A DNA stretch of 64,000 nt, taken from BOG-908 sp965198855. GTDB taxonomy: Bacteria; Pseudomonadota; Alphaproteobacteria; Acetobacterales; Acetobacteraceae. Below, piece after piece: positions 9,488 to 16,311 of the stretch. The position numbers were made by a program, and so were the translations under genes. Below the pieces are notes generated by a model. It worked only from the letters and a program-made list of their open reading frames with translations, was not told where the DNA came from and searched no databases. The stretch spans positions 2,232,001-2,296,000 of the forward strand of contig CBDAPZ010000001.1 in NCBI GenBank assembly GCA_965198855.1, in the 5' to 3' direction. Within the stretch, counting starts at the first letter, position 1. The number at the start of each line of letters is the position of its first letter.

Positions 9488-10411
9488 GTGCTTCGTTCCG
9501 AGATCGTCCGTGGCCTGAACAATCTTCTCCAAGCACTCGATAAAAGCCGTGTCCCTTTGATCGTGGAGGGTGTGTACCGCGATCTCGCGCGCGCCCCCGG
9601 CGAGACGAAAACAATCGAAGTTCTGCAAGCATATCAAAGCTTTATGCTTGCCTATACCTCGCAATTCACCGATGTGGAGCGTAAGGTTCTCACGACACTC
9701 GATATCGCCGAGTTCGCCGACAACGAATGGTGGACGATGCTGATCATGGCCTCCTCGCCAGGGCCAAAGGCGCCGGAAGCGTCGTCGGCCATCGGGCGGC
9801 CGCTGTATCGTTTACGTTTTGTCATCGATTATCTGCCAACTGTCATTTCGTTGCTCGACCAGAAGCTGGACGAGGTGCCTGCCAGCGCGCGGCTGATGGT
9901 GGTTCTGCCCGAAGAGGACGGGCGCAAATCGAGCCCGGCGCGGGCCATCGCCGCACTCGATGCGGTGAAAACATTCTACGAGGCCTTCGCCGACATGGCC
10001 GGAAAGCCTGATTCCGACCTGGTTCTGCTCTCCTGTGACGCAGGAGCCGACAAGATGTTCGAGTTTGGCGGATTGCCGGACCTGGTGGGCAAGGTGCGCG
10101 AGACGCTGCTCGAGATCTGGCGTAATGCGATCTATTTCAAGGAGCGCAAATTCGACGAGCGGCTCGATCTGATCGCCAAGGCGCTGCCGGTGCTGACCGA
10201 GATCAACGACCTGGAGAAAGCAGGCAAGCTTGCCAAGGAAAAGGCGGCGCTGCTGCGCCGTGACGTGCTCTCCGGTGCGACCTCGTTCATTGAATCCGGC
10301 TCATCGATCCCGGAGATGAGCGACATGAGCCTTTATGTGCCGCGCCAAGTGCTGGCGCCGAAGGAAGCGCTGCTGCTGGGCTCGGACAAGTTGCTGGAGA
10401 ACGCCGCCTGA
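9488..10411 (+). CDS. conserved-looking protein of unknown function
   Basis: A 307-residue cytosolic protein that I do not recognise. It has no signal peptide or membrane segment. It is rich in predicted helix, with a Lys/Glu-rich amphipathic segment near residues 210-262 (KERKFDERLDL, LEKAGKLAKEKAALLRR) that could be a coiled coil. Codon use and GC match the neighbours, so it looks native. It lies 106 bases after ruvX on the same strand. Its TGA directly abuts the stop of the convergent MBL gene at 10412, with no intergenic base. Confidence 0.65.
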   Translation: MLRSEIVRGLNNLLQALDKSRVPLIVEGVYRDLARAPGETKTIEVLQAYQSFMLAYTSQFTDVERKVLTTLDIAEFADNEWWTMLIMASSPGPKAPEASSAIGRPLYRLRFVIDYLPTVISLLDQKLDEVPASARLMVVLPEEDGRKSSPARAIAALDAVKTFYEAFADMAGKPDSDLVLLSCDAGADKMFEFGGLPDLVGKVRETLLEIWRNAIYFKERKFDERLDLIAKALPVLTEINDLEKAGKLAKEKAALLRRDVLSGATSFIESGSSIPEMSDMSLYVPRQVLAPKEALLLGSDKLLENAA

Positions 10412-11230
10412 TCAGGCCCTGATCCAGCCCTCTTCGCGCTGCTCCGCCTTGCCTTCCTTCGCCAGCTTGAGGAGGTGGGCGAGGACGACACGTGCAGCCG
10501 GGCGCAGCAGGTCGGGCGCCAGATTGCCGTAGAGCAGCGATACCAGCTCTTCTTCCCCAAGCGGAATGTCGCTCAAGGTGCTGAGCACCGCCATCTCGCG
10601 CGACACGCGATGCAGCAACATGGCGCGCACCAGCTTGGCTGGGTGCGGCAAGATCGGGCCGTGGCCGCATAGATAGAGGGTATCGCGCCGCTCCTGCAGC
10701 CGGCGCAGGCTGTCCATGTAGGCGCCCATGTCGCCGTCTGGCGGCGAGACGATGCTGGTGGACCAGGACATGACATGGTCGCCGGAAAACAGGATGCCAT
10801 CGGTAAACGCGAAACAGAGATGGTCCGACGCATGGCCGGGCGTGTGGAGCGCCGTGAACGGGCCAATCGTCTCACCGTCGGAAATCCCGACATCGGGTGT
10901 GAAACCCGGCGCCCATGGTTTTCCCCACCCGAGGATGGGCGCGCCGGTGGCGGCCGTCAACGCAGGGGTACCTGCCAAATGGTCGGGGTGGGTGTGGGTG
11001 AGCAGTATGCGCCTGATCGGGCCTGCTGCGATGATGGCGGCAAGATGAGCGGGGTCGTCCGGACCGGGGTCGATCACGGTGATGCCGTCATCGGCCTCGA
11101 TCAGCCAGGTGTTGGTGCCGTGATAGGTCATTGGGCCGGGATTGGGGGCGACGAGGCGGTGGAGGCCGGGTCTTACGGCGAGCGGGACCAGCCTTGCCGG
11201 TTCGGGCTCCTTTAGGAAGGCCATTTCCAT
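10412..11230 (-). CDS. MBL-fold metallo-hydrolase (LACTB2-like)
   Basis: A 272-residue metallo-beta-lactamase-fold enzyme. The metal motif LLTHTHPDHLAG gives His79, His81, Asp83 and His84; later ligands lie in LHTPGHASDH and FSGDHVMSW. Residues about 190-272 form a winged-helix-like C-terminal domain as in the LACTB2/endoribonuclease-like and hydroxyacylglutathione-hydrolase-like group. The substrate cannot be told; RNA or a thioester are the usual choices. Met3 at 11224 is an alternative start. The PQQ-like gene upstream ends at 11304 with an AT-rich hairpin between, so the two are probably transcribed separately. Confidence 0.85.
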   Translation of the reverse strand: MEMAFLKEPEPARLVPLAVRPGLHRLVAPNPGPMTYHGTNTWLIEADDGITVIDPGPDDPAHLAAIIAAGPIRRILLTHTHPDHLAGTPALTAATGAPILGWGKPWAPGFTPDVGISDGETIGPFTALHTPGHASDHLCFAFTDGILFSGDHVMSWSTSIVSPPDGDMGAYMDSLRRLQERRDTLYLCGHGPILPHPAKLVRAMLLHRVSREMAVLSTLSDIPLGEEELVSLLYGNLAPDLLRPAARVVLAHLLKLAKEGKAEQREEGWIRA

Positions 11231-11258
11231 CCTTTCTCCTTGTCAGGAAGAAAGGCCT

Positions 11259-11291
11259 GCTTTTTTGAAAAAAAGAAGCAAAAAACTTTTG
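11259..11291 (-). repeat. AT-rich hairpin repeat, copy 3
   Basis: Read on the minus strand, this is CAAAAGTTTTTTGCTTC followed by a T-run and an A-run ending in GCAGGCC. It lies 12 bases past the stop of the PQQ-like gene and ahead of the MBL gene, a position expected of a terminator. The stem is less perfect than in other copies. Confidence 0.65.
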
Positions 11292-11303
11292 TGACGCTTC
11301 GCG

Positions 11304-12767
11304 CTAGGTGGCGGGGGTGAACGCGTAAATCTTTCCTTGGCCGGCGACGTAGATCCTTCCTTGGGCGATCAGAGGGGTTGCGAAATTGCGTAACCCGGCC
11401 ATGGCGTTGGCGGCGCCGCCTCCATTGAACACCACGGCACCCGTCAAGGCATCGAAGCCGTGCAGCAATTGGTCGCCGGCCGCACCCACTGCCCAGACGA
11501 TAGGGTTGGCGGTGCCGTCCGTCGTCGTCACCACCGGCGCGCCGCCGCCATCGAGCGGCGCGCACCAGGCTTCGCTCACCGCAGCGGACGTCACATGCAG
11601 CATGCTGATGCTGCTGCCGGAACAGGTCTTGCCATCGCCATTGCGGAACGCCACGAGTGCGATGCTGTCCGTCGCATAGACCGCGGTCGCGGTGATGATA
11701 CGCGTGTTGGACACCGAGGTAACCGCCAGTTGGCCGCCGATGCCGCCCAAGGCCTTGGCGTCGGTCAGGTAGGCGTTGCCGTCCTTGCCGAGGGCGATGA
11801 CACGCTCGACCGGTTTGCCACCGGAAACCGGGACGCTGAGCGAAATCGCCTCGGTGCCGCCGAGATCGGCGTCGTCGGCGTCGAGCGTGTTCCAGTTTGC
11901 GGGGGCGAAGTAATCCTTCGTGCTGCTGGAATGCGCAAGGCCAGGCTTCAGCCGGATGATGGCCTCGCCGTCGCTCCAGCCAGTGGCATCCATGGTGTTG
12001 CCGGTGGTGACGAAGATCGACGTGCCATCCGAATCGGCGCCGCCCTGCGACCATATGCCGCCGGCCTTGCCGCGCGTCGCCCAGAAGCCGCCGATGCTGC
12101 CATCGACGCCGCTGACCTGTGCCACCGCGCCATGATAGGTGCCGCAATCGCCCGAACGGCCGCCGAAGGTGATGTAGAGGTTGCCATCGAGAAATAGCAG
12201 CGCGCTTCGTTCGCCCTGCGTCGTGGAATCGAGCGTGAACCCTTTTGCCGCCAGAGAAGCCTGCAGGTCGATGGGGTAGTGCGGCAGGATCTGGCCTGTT
12301 GCTACATTGAGCGCAAAAATCTCGTGACGGGGACCATTTGCGGTCGTGCTGACGAGCGCGTCGACGTAGAGCGTGCCTGTGACGGGGTCGATGACGGGTG
12401 TGCCGGTAATCCCCTCGGGATCGATGTTGCCGCAAGGCAGATCGCTGAGCGGCACCGGCGTGCCCAGAGTGGTGGACCATAACACGGCGCCGGTGACGGC
12501 ATTCAGCGCTTCCACCACGTCAGACTCGGTAGCCACAATGACCTCGCCGGGGGTGACCACTGAACTCCGCCAAAACAGGGGTTGTGCGTAGACGTTCCCA
12601 CTCACTGTCGCCTTGAACGTGGTGTCGAGATGCATGGTCGCTGCCGCCTGCGTGGTGAGCCCGGGCGCGACATACGCGCCGTGCCGGCGGATCCCGTTAT
12701 GGTAGGCCGTCACGTTTGCCGCCGCCGGCAGGGCTGCCACGAGGAGGAGCAGAGCAAGCTTCTTCAT
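11304..12767 (-). CDS. secreted PQQ-like beta-propeller protein
   Basis: A 487-residue exported protein. The chosen start (Met at 12767, six codons inside the longest frame) gives a clean signal peptide, MKKLALLLLVAALPAAANV. The rest is made of repeated beta-propeller blades of the PQQ/quinoprotein type, for example VVEALNAVTGAVLWSTTLGTPV, HEIFALNVATGQILP and LLHGFDALTGAVVFNGGG. Blades of this kind occur both in quinoprotein dehydrogenases and in BamB-like scaffolds. I see no clear dehydrogenase active-site or haem motif (no CxxCH), so a binding or scaffold role is as likely as an enzyme. Monocistronic. Confidence 0.8.
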   Translation of the reverse strand: MKKLALLLLVAALPAAANVTAYHNGIRRHGAYVAPGLTTQAAATMHLDTTFKATVSGNVYAQPLFWRSSVVTPGEVIVATESDVVEALNAVTGAVLWSTTLGTPVPLSDLPCGNIDPEGITGTPVIDPVTGTLYVDALVSTTANGPRHEIFALNVATGQILPHYPIDLQASLAAKGFTLDSTTQGERSALLFLDGNLYITFGGRSGDCGTYHGAVAQVSGVDGSIGGFWATRGKAGGIWSQGGADSDGTSIFVTTGNTMDATGWSDGEAIIRLKPGLAHSSSTKDYFAPANWNTLDADDADLGGTEAISLSVPVSGGKPVERVIALGKDGNAYLTDAKALGGIGGQLAVTSVSNTRIITATAVYATDSIALVAFRNGDGKTCSGSSISMLHVTSAAVSEAWCAPLDGGGAPVVTTTDGTANPIVWAVGAAGDQLLHGFDALTGAVVFNGGGAANAMAGLRNFATPLIAQGRIYVAGQGKIYAFTPAT

Positions 12768-12930
12768 GATTTTCTCCCGGAACACCGTTGTTATATCAGA
12801 ACAATATGCGAGCGGCCGTATGGTTTTAAATGATGATGCAGACTGGCGTCGCAGCGTGGCAAGTCAATCAGCCTGGGAAACACGGGTCGGCGACCTGACG
12901 CTTGGCCCGGCGCCGTGATAAAACCCGGAC

Positions 12931-14085
12931 ATGATCACTGAACGCCGCCTGCTGCGCGAAGAACCCGATTTCGGGCTGCTGACCAAACTCTGGCGGATCA
13001 ACTGGCTCTTTGTGGTGCTGCTCTGCCTGCTTGCGGGCAGCGGGTATGTGGCGCTGTTCTCGGCCGGTGGTGGGCCGGAGCCGTATGCCTTCCGGCACGG
13101 GCTGCGGTTCGGCTTCTCGCTGGTGATGATGCTGTCGCTGGCGATGATCGACATACGCTTCATTGCCCGCTTTTCCTGGCCGCTCTATGGCGTGGCCCTG
13201 GTGCTGCTGGTTCTGGTGCTGAAGATGGGCCATGTCGGCAAAGGCGCCGAACGCTGGTTGGAACTGGGCCCCATTCAGCTGCAACCTAGTGAGCTGATGA
13301 AAGTGGCGCTGGTGATGGCGCTCGCCGCCTGGTTCAACCGGGCAAGCTGGTCACGCGTCGGCAATCCGCTGTTCCTGGTCCCACCGGCGGTCGCCGTCGT
13401 GCTGCCGGTGCTGCTGATCCTGAAGGAGCCTAATCTCGGCACCGCCTTTATCACCGCGGTGGTAGGCGCCTCGGTGTTCCTCGCGGCAGGCATGCGCCTC
13501 TGGCAGATGGTGCTTTTGGCCCTGCCGCTGCCGTTCCTGGGCGAGTTCGCCTTCAAGCACCTGCATGACTACCAGCGCGCCCGCATCACCACCTTCCTCA
13601 ATCCGGAAAGCGATCCGCTCGGCGCCGGCTACAACATCATCCAGTCCAAGATCGCTCTCGGCTCCGGCGGCATGTGGGGCAAGGGTTTTATGCAAGGCAC
13701 GCAGGCGCACCTGAACTTTCTGCCGGAAAAACAGACTGATTTCATCTTCTCGATCGTCGCCGAGGAATGGGGCCTGGTGGGGGCGTTGGCGCTGCTGGGG
13801 CTGCTTCTGTGCATCATCCTGGGCGGCATGCTGATCGCGTTGCGCTGCCGGCATCAATATGGCCGGCTGCTCGCCTTGGGCATCTCGGTAAACATTTTCA
13901 TGTATGTGTTTGTGAACGTGGCGATGGTGGTAGGTGCCATCCCTGTTGGCGGCGTGCCGTTGCCGTTGGTGAGCCATGGCGGTTCGGCGATGCTGACGGT
14001 GATGTTCGCCATGGGTTTGCTGATGTCGGTACATGTGCATCGCGATGCGGTGTTCCCAGATAAGCGCGACCCTCTGGACGAGTGA
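12931..14085 (+). CDS. rodA: rod-shape-determining peptidoglycan polymerase RodA
   Basis: A 384-residue SEDS-family membrane glycosyltransferase that polymerises lipid II for cell elongation with a class B PBP. It has about ten membrane segments. It shows the signature GIIPVGGVPLP-type region as AIPVGGVPLPLVSHGGSAML near residues 330-350, and FLPEKQTDFIFSIVAEEWG near 270. The short N-terminal tail (RRLLREEPDFGLLTKL...INW) is typical of RodA rather than FtsW. Other mre genes are not in the window. The 3' end runs directly into the higB remnant and higA. Confidence 0.93.
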   Translation: MITERRLLREEPDFGLLTKLWRINWLFVVLLCLLAGSGYVALFSAGGGPEPYAFRHGLRFGFSLVMMLSLAMIDIRFIARFSWPLYGVALVLLVLVLKMGHVGKGAERWLELGPIQLQPSELMKVALVMALAAWFNRASWSRVGNPLFLVPPAVAVVLPVLLILKEPNLGTAFITAVVGASVFLAAGMRLWQMVLLALPLPFLGEFAFKHLHDYQRARITTFLNPESDPLGAGYNIIQSKIALGSGGMWGKGFMQGTQAHLNFLPEKQTDFIFSIVAEEWGLVGALALLGLLLCIILGGMLIALRCRHQYGRLLALGISVNIFMYVFVNVAMVVGAIPVGGVPLPLVSHGGSAMLTVMFAMGLLMSVHVHRDAVFPDKRDPLDE

Positions 14086-14096
14086 CCTCCATCGTC

Positions 14097-14129
14097 CTGA
14101 ATAACGTCGAAATGCTGGAGTATCATTAG
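14097..14129 (+). pseudogene. possible C-terminal remnant of a HigB-type toxin
   Basis: Between the rodA stop and higA, the sequence reads LNNVEMLEYH and then TAG. HigB/RelE-type toxins commonly end in a similar ...DVEIVDYH tail a few bases before the higA start, which is exactly the position here. The rest of the toxin is gone, apparently replaced by the end of rodA. With ten residues the match is suggestive only. Confidence 0.4.
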
Positions 14130-14141
14130 GAGCACGCGGCC

Positions 14142-14456
14142 ATGACAGCGACGCCAATTCACCCATGCGAGATTTTGGCCGAGAAATCGGGCGCACTTGG
14201 CATCACGCCTACTGAACTCGCCCGCCCATTACGCGTGCCGCATAACCCGCTGAAACAGATCATCCAGGGCAAGCGCGCCATTACAGGGGACACCGCCCTT
14301 AGGCTTGGCCATTGGTTTGGCAGCTCTCCGACCTTCTGGATGAACCTGCAGGCATTGCACGATGTGCGGCTTGCAGAGCAGGAGAGCGGTGCTGAAGTGG
14401 CGAAACTGCCGCGACGCGCCGATGCTGCCCAACATTCAGAAACCGGAAACACCTGA
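14142..14456 (+). CDS. higA: HigA-family antitoxin, orphan
   Basis: A 104-residue antitoxin with a Xre-type helix-turn-helix. It starts with the family pattern HPCEILAEKSGALGITPTELAR, followed by QIIQGKRAITGDTALRLGHWFG and SPTFWMNLQALHDVRLAE, which are hallmarks of HigA. Its usual partner higB should lie just upstream, but only a short remnant is seen there. AGGAG at 14128-14132 lies about nine bases before the ATG. The DUF3293 gene overlaps its stop by one base. Without a toxin, it may act as a stand-alone repressor or serve against a toxin elsewhere. Confidence 0.88.
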   Translation: MTATPIHPCEILAEKSGALGITPTELARPLRVPHNPLKQIIQGKRAITGDTALRLGHWFGSSPTFWMNLQALHDVRLAEQESGAEVAKLPRRADAAQHSETGNT

Positions 14457-14845
14457 TGGCCCTTCCCGCCCACCTTCGGCATGCCTACCGGAAGACAAGA
14501 TACAACGTGGCCGGCGTCGATCTTGCCATCGGCCGGCGCTCAGGCGGGCTCGATGGCGTGCTGGCCGGGCTGGGGGTGCGGGATGCGGTGCTGATCACCG
14601 CGTGGAACCCGCGTAGCCGACGGATGCCGAAATTGTGGAACGAGAAGATGATGGCCGCCTTGCGCGACCGGCTCGGCAGCACGCCGGCGCTGCCCGCTTA
14701 TAACATGTGGCGCGGTTGGGCAGAGGACCAGTTGCTGGTGATCGGGGATCGACGACGCCTCGCCGTCATCGCGCGGCATTTTCGCCAGGCGGCGCTGGTC
14801 GGCCTTAGGCGCGGACAGGAATTGCGGCTGCTGCCGCTGGTTTGA
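14456..14845 (+). CDS. DUF3293 domain protein
   Basis: A 129-residue protein of unknown function matching DUF3293 by its central LITAWNPRSRRMPKLWNEKMMAALRDRL block and the preceding AYRKTRYNV. The stretch is basic and cytosolic. Its ATG overlaps the TGA of higA by one base, and its own stop overlaps the TTG start of the next gene, so the three are likely translated together. There is no known activity for the family. Confidence 0.75.
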   Translation: MALPAHLRHAYRKTRYNVAGVDLAIGRRSGGLDGVLAGLGVRDAVLITAWNPRSRRMPKLWNEKMMAALRDRLGSTPALPAYNMWRGWAEDQLLVIGDRRRLAVIARHFRQAALVGLRRGQELRLLPLV

Positions 14846-15321
14846 GCGTGTTGCCGGATAAGAGCGGCGCGATCGGGACGCTGCACGCAGCGCTTCTCGC
14901 CGCCGACAGTGCCACCGCGGTGCTCGAGGCCTTTTTCGGCCCGGTTACCGTGCAGCGCCTGCACCAGCCGCCTTCCGACAATGAAGGGCTGCCTGAACGT
15001 CTGCGGCTTCAGCCTAGCGACGTGCTGCGCCACCGGGCGGTGCGGTTGATGGCCGGCGGGCGCGTGCTCAGCCAGGCAGAGCTTTGGTATGTGGCCAACC
15101 GACTGCCGGCCGAGCGTGTCGAAGAACTCGAAAGCAGCGACACGCCGTTCGGGCGGATCATGCAGCCGATTGGGCTGAAGCGGTTCGTACTTCTGGCGCG
15201 TATCTGCGGACCGGAGGAAACAGCCTCGCTCGCGCACCGTGCACTGCTCAGCGCGCCGACGGGTCTGCCGGTCGCGGAGGTCTACGAGGTCTATCCCAGA
15301 ACGCTTTTCGCTTCTTCCTGA
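14842..15321 (+). CDS. small protein with possible chorismate-lyase/UTRA fold
   Basis: A 159-residue protein. The probable start is a TTG whose last bases overlap the DUF3293 stop (TTGA); GTG at 14848 is an alternative. Residues 64-110, with HRAVRLMAGGRVLSQAELWYV followed by RLP and SDTPFGRIM, resemble the UbiC chorismate lyase and UTRA ligand domains (a strand, an Arg-bearing strand, then xPLG). The similarity is weak and the key catalytic residues cannot be confirmed, so the enzyme name is not assigned. The 3' end overlaps the convergent gene by 31 bases. Confidence 0.5.
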   Translation: MSVLPDKSGAIGTLHAALLAADSATAVLEAFFGPVTVQRLHQPPSDNEGLPERLRLQPSDVLRHRAVRLMAGGRVLSQAELWYVANRLPAERVEELESSDTPFGRIMQPIGLKRFVLLARICGPEETASLAHRALLSAPTGLPVAEVYEVYPRTLFASS

Positions 15322-15647
15322 GGCTTGTCGGACAGCCGGGCAGAGGCGCGGTCGACACAGCGGATCAAGATATCCGCTGCCTTGCGCACGGCGGCGTCCT
15401 GGCTGTTGGCGAGGCGATCGGCCGTCAGCAGCGCCGGCGAGAGGATGCCGCGCAGATCATGACGCAACATGCTCGCGGCACTGCGCATCTCGGCCAGTTG
15501 GACGTTCGCCGCTTCGAGACGATGGTGGAGGGCTGCGCGTTCTGCGTCCTTGCTGGCGGCGTGCGCGTGTAGTTTCGCGAAGGTTGCCAGCGCGCCGACC
15601 GCGGCACCAAGAAGGAGAGCGATGACGATCGGCACCAGAGATCCCAT
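15291..15647 (-). CDS. membrane-anchored protein with a histidine-kinase-like DHp segment
   Basis: A 118-residue protein with one N-terminal membrane helix (residues 5-24), then a helix and a segment LRHDLRGILSPALLTADRLA (about residues 62-80). This resembles the H-box helix of histidine kinases, followed by a second helix (AADILIRCVDRASARL). There is no ATP-binding (N, G1, G2) domain, so it cannot be an autokinase. Possible roles are phosphotransfer, dimerisation with a kinase, or an unrelated helical hairpin. It is convergent with, and overlaps, the previous gene. An AT-rich hairpin lies 33 bases upstream of its start. Confidence 0.6.
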   Translation of the reverse strand: MGSLVPIVIALLLGAAVGALATFAKLHAHAASKDAERAALHHRLEAANVQLAEMRSAASMLRHDLRGILSPALLTADRLANSQDAAVRKAADILIRCVDRASARLSDKPQEEAKSVLG

Positions 15648-15679
15648 TTATTGTTCCATGACAAGAAAGACGGAAAGCC

Positions 15680-15714
15680 GTCCTTTTTTGAAAAAGAGGA
15701 CCAAAAAACTTTTG
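15680..15714 (-). repeat. AT-rich hairpin repeat, copy 4
   Basis: GTCCTTTTTT pairs with AAAAGAGGAC (10 bp with one T-G wobble), then CAAAAAACTTTTG. The stem base is GTCC/GGAC where other copies have GTTC/GAAC or CTTC/GAAG. This compensating change supports a folded hairpin. Unlike the others, this copy lies between two divergent genes. Confidence 0.7.
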
Positions 15715-15797
15715 TTTCCTGAATGGTTTGCAGACCGTTTTTCGTCGGGCCGATAATGCTCTAGAGGGAGTGTTTAAATGATCTTCAGGGCTTTGAC

Positions 15798-16253
15798 ATG
15801 ACTTTGCGGACACGGTTCACCGACGAACTTAAAATCTCGATGCGCGCAGGTGATGCGCCGCGCACGTCCACGCTGCGCATGATCACCGCCAAGCTGAAGG
15901 ATATCGATATCGCGGCCCGCCCAAAAGGCGGTGATCCGGTGCCTGACGACGATATCCTCGGGATGTTGCGTGGCATGATCAAGCAGCGGCGGGAGTCGGC
16001 CGAGCTTTACCGGCAGGGTAAGCGGCCGGAGCTGGCGGAGAAGGAGGAGGCCGAGATCAAGGTGATCGAGGTGTTCCTGCCGCAGCAGATGGATGAGGCG
16101 GCGATGTCGGCTGCTGTCGATGACGCTGTTGCGGAAACCGGTGCTGTTAGTGCCAAGGAGATGGGCAAGGTAATGGCGGCTTTGAAGGCCAAGCATGGCG
16201 CCGCCCTGGACATGGGCAAGATAGGCCCGATGGTAAAAACCCGCCTGTCTTAG
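15798..16253 (+). CDS. GatB/YqeY domain protein
   Basis: A 151-residue YqeY-family protein, homologous to the C-terminal tRNA-contacting tail of GatB. It has typical helical motifs: RTSTLRMITAKLKDIDIA, GMIKQRRESAELYRQGKRPELAEKEEAEI and the C-terminal MGKVMAALKAKHGAALDMG. Its role is unproven, though the gene often lies near dnaG and rpoD, as it does here. It is followed by an AT-rich hairpin in the short gap before dnaG. Confidence 0.92.
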   Translation: MTLRTRFTDELKISMRAGDAPRTSTLRMITAKLKDIDIAARPKGGDPVPDDDILGMLRGMIKQRRESAELYRQGKRPELAEKEEAEIKVIEVFLPQQMDEAAMSAAVDDAVAETGAVSAKEMGKVMAALKAKHGAALDMGKIGPMVKTRLS

Positions 16254-16257
16254 GACG

Positions 16258-16293
16258 CAAAAGTCTTTTGCTTCTTTTCTTCAGAAAAGACGA
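16258..16293 (+). repeat. AT-rich hairpin repeat, copy 5
   Basis: CAAAAGTCTTTTG, then TCTTTTC-TTCA-GAAAAGA as the stem. It starts four bases after the yqeY stop and ends 18 bases before the dnaG start region. If it terminates transcription, dnaG would need its own promoter inside or beyond it, for which there is almost no room. Confidence 0.75.
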
Positions 16294-16311
16294 CCTTTCT
16301 TTCTTTTTGGA

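Noticed and set aside
11304..12767. PQQ-dependent alcohol or glucose dehydrogenase
   Set aside because: The propeller repeats are there, but I see no haem motif, no calcium/active-site signature, and the chain is shorter than those enzymes; called PQQ-like only.
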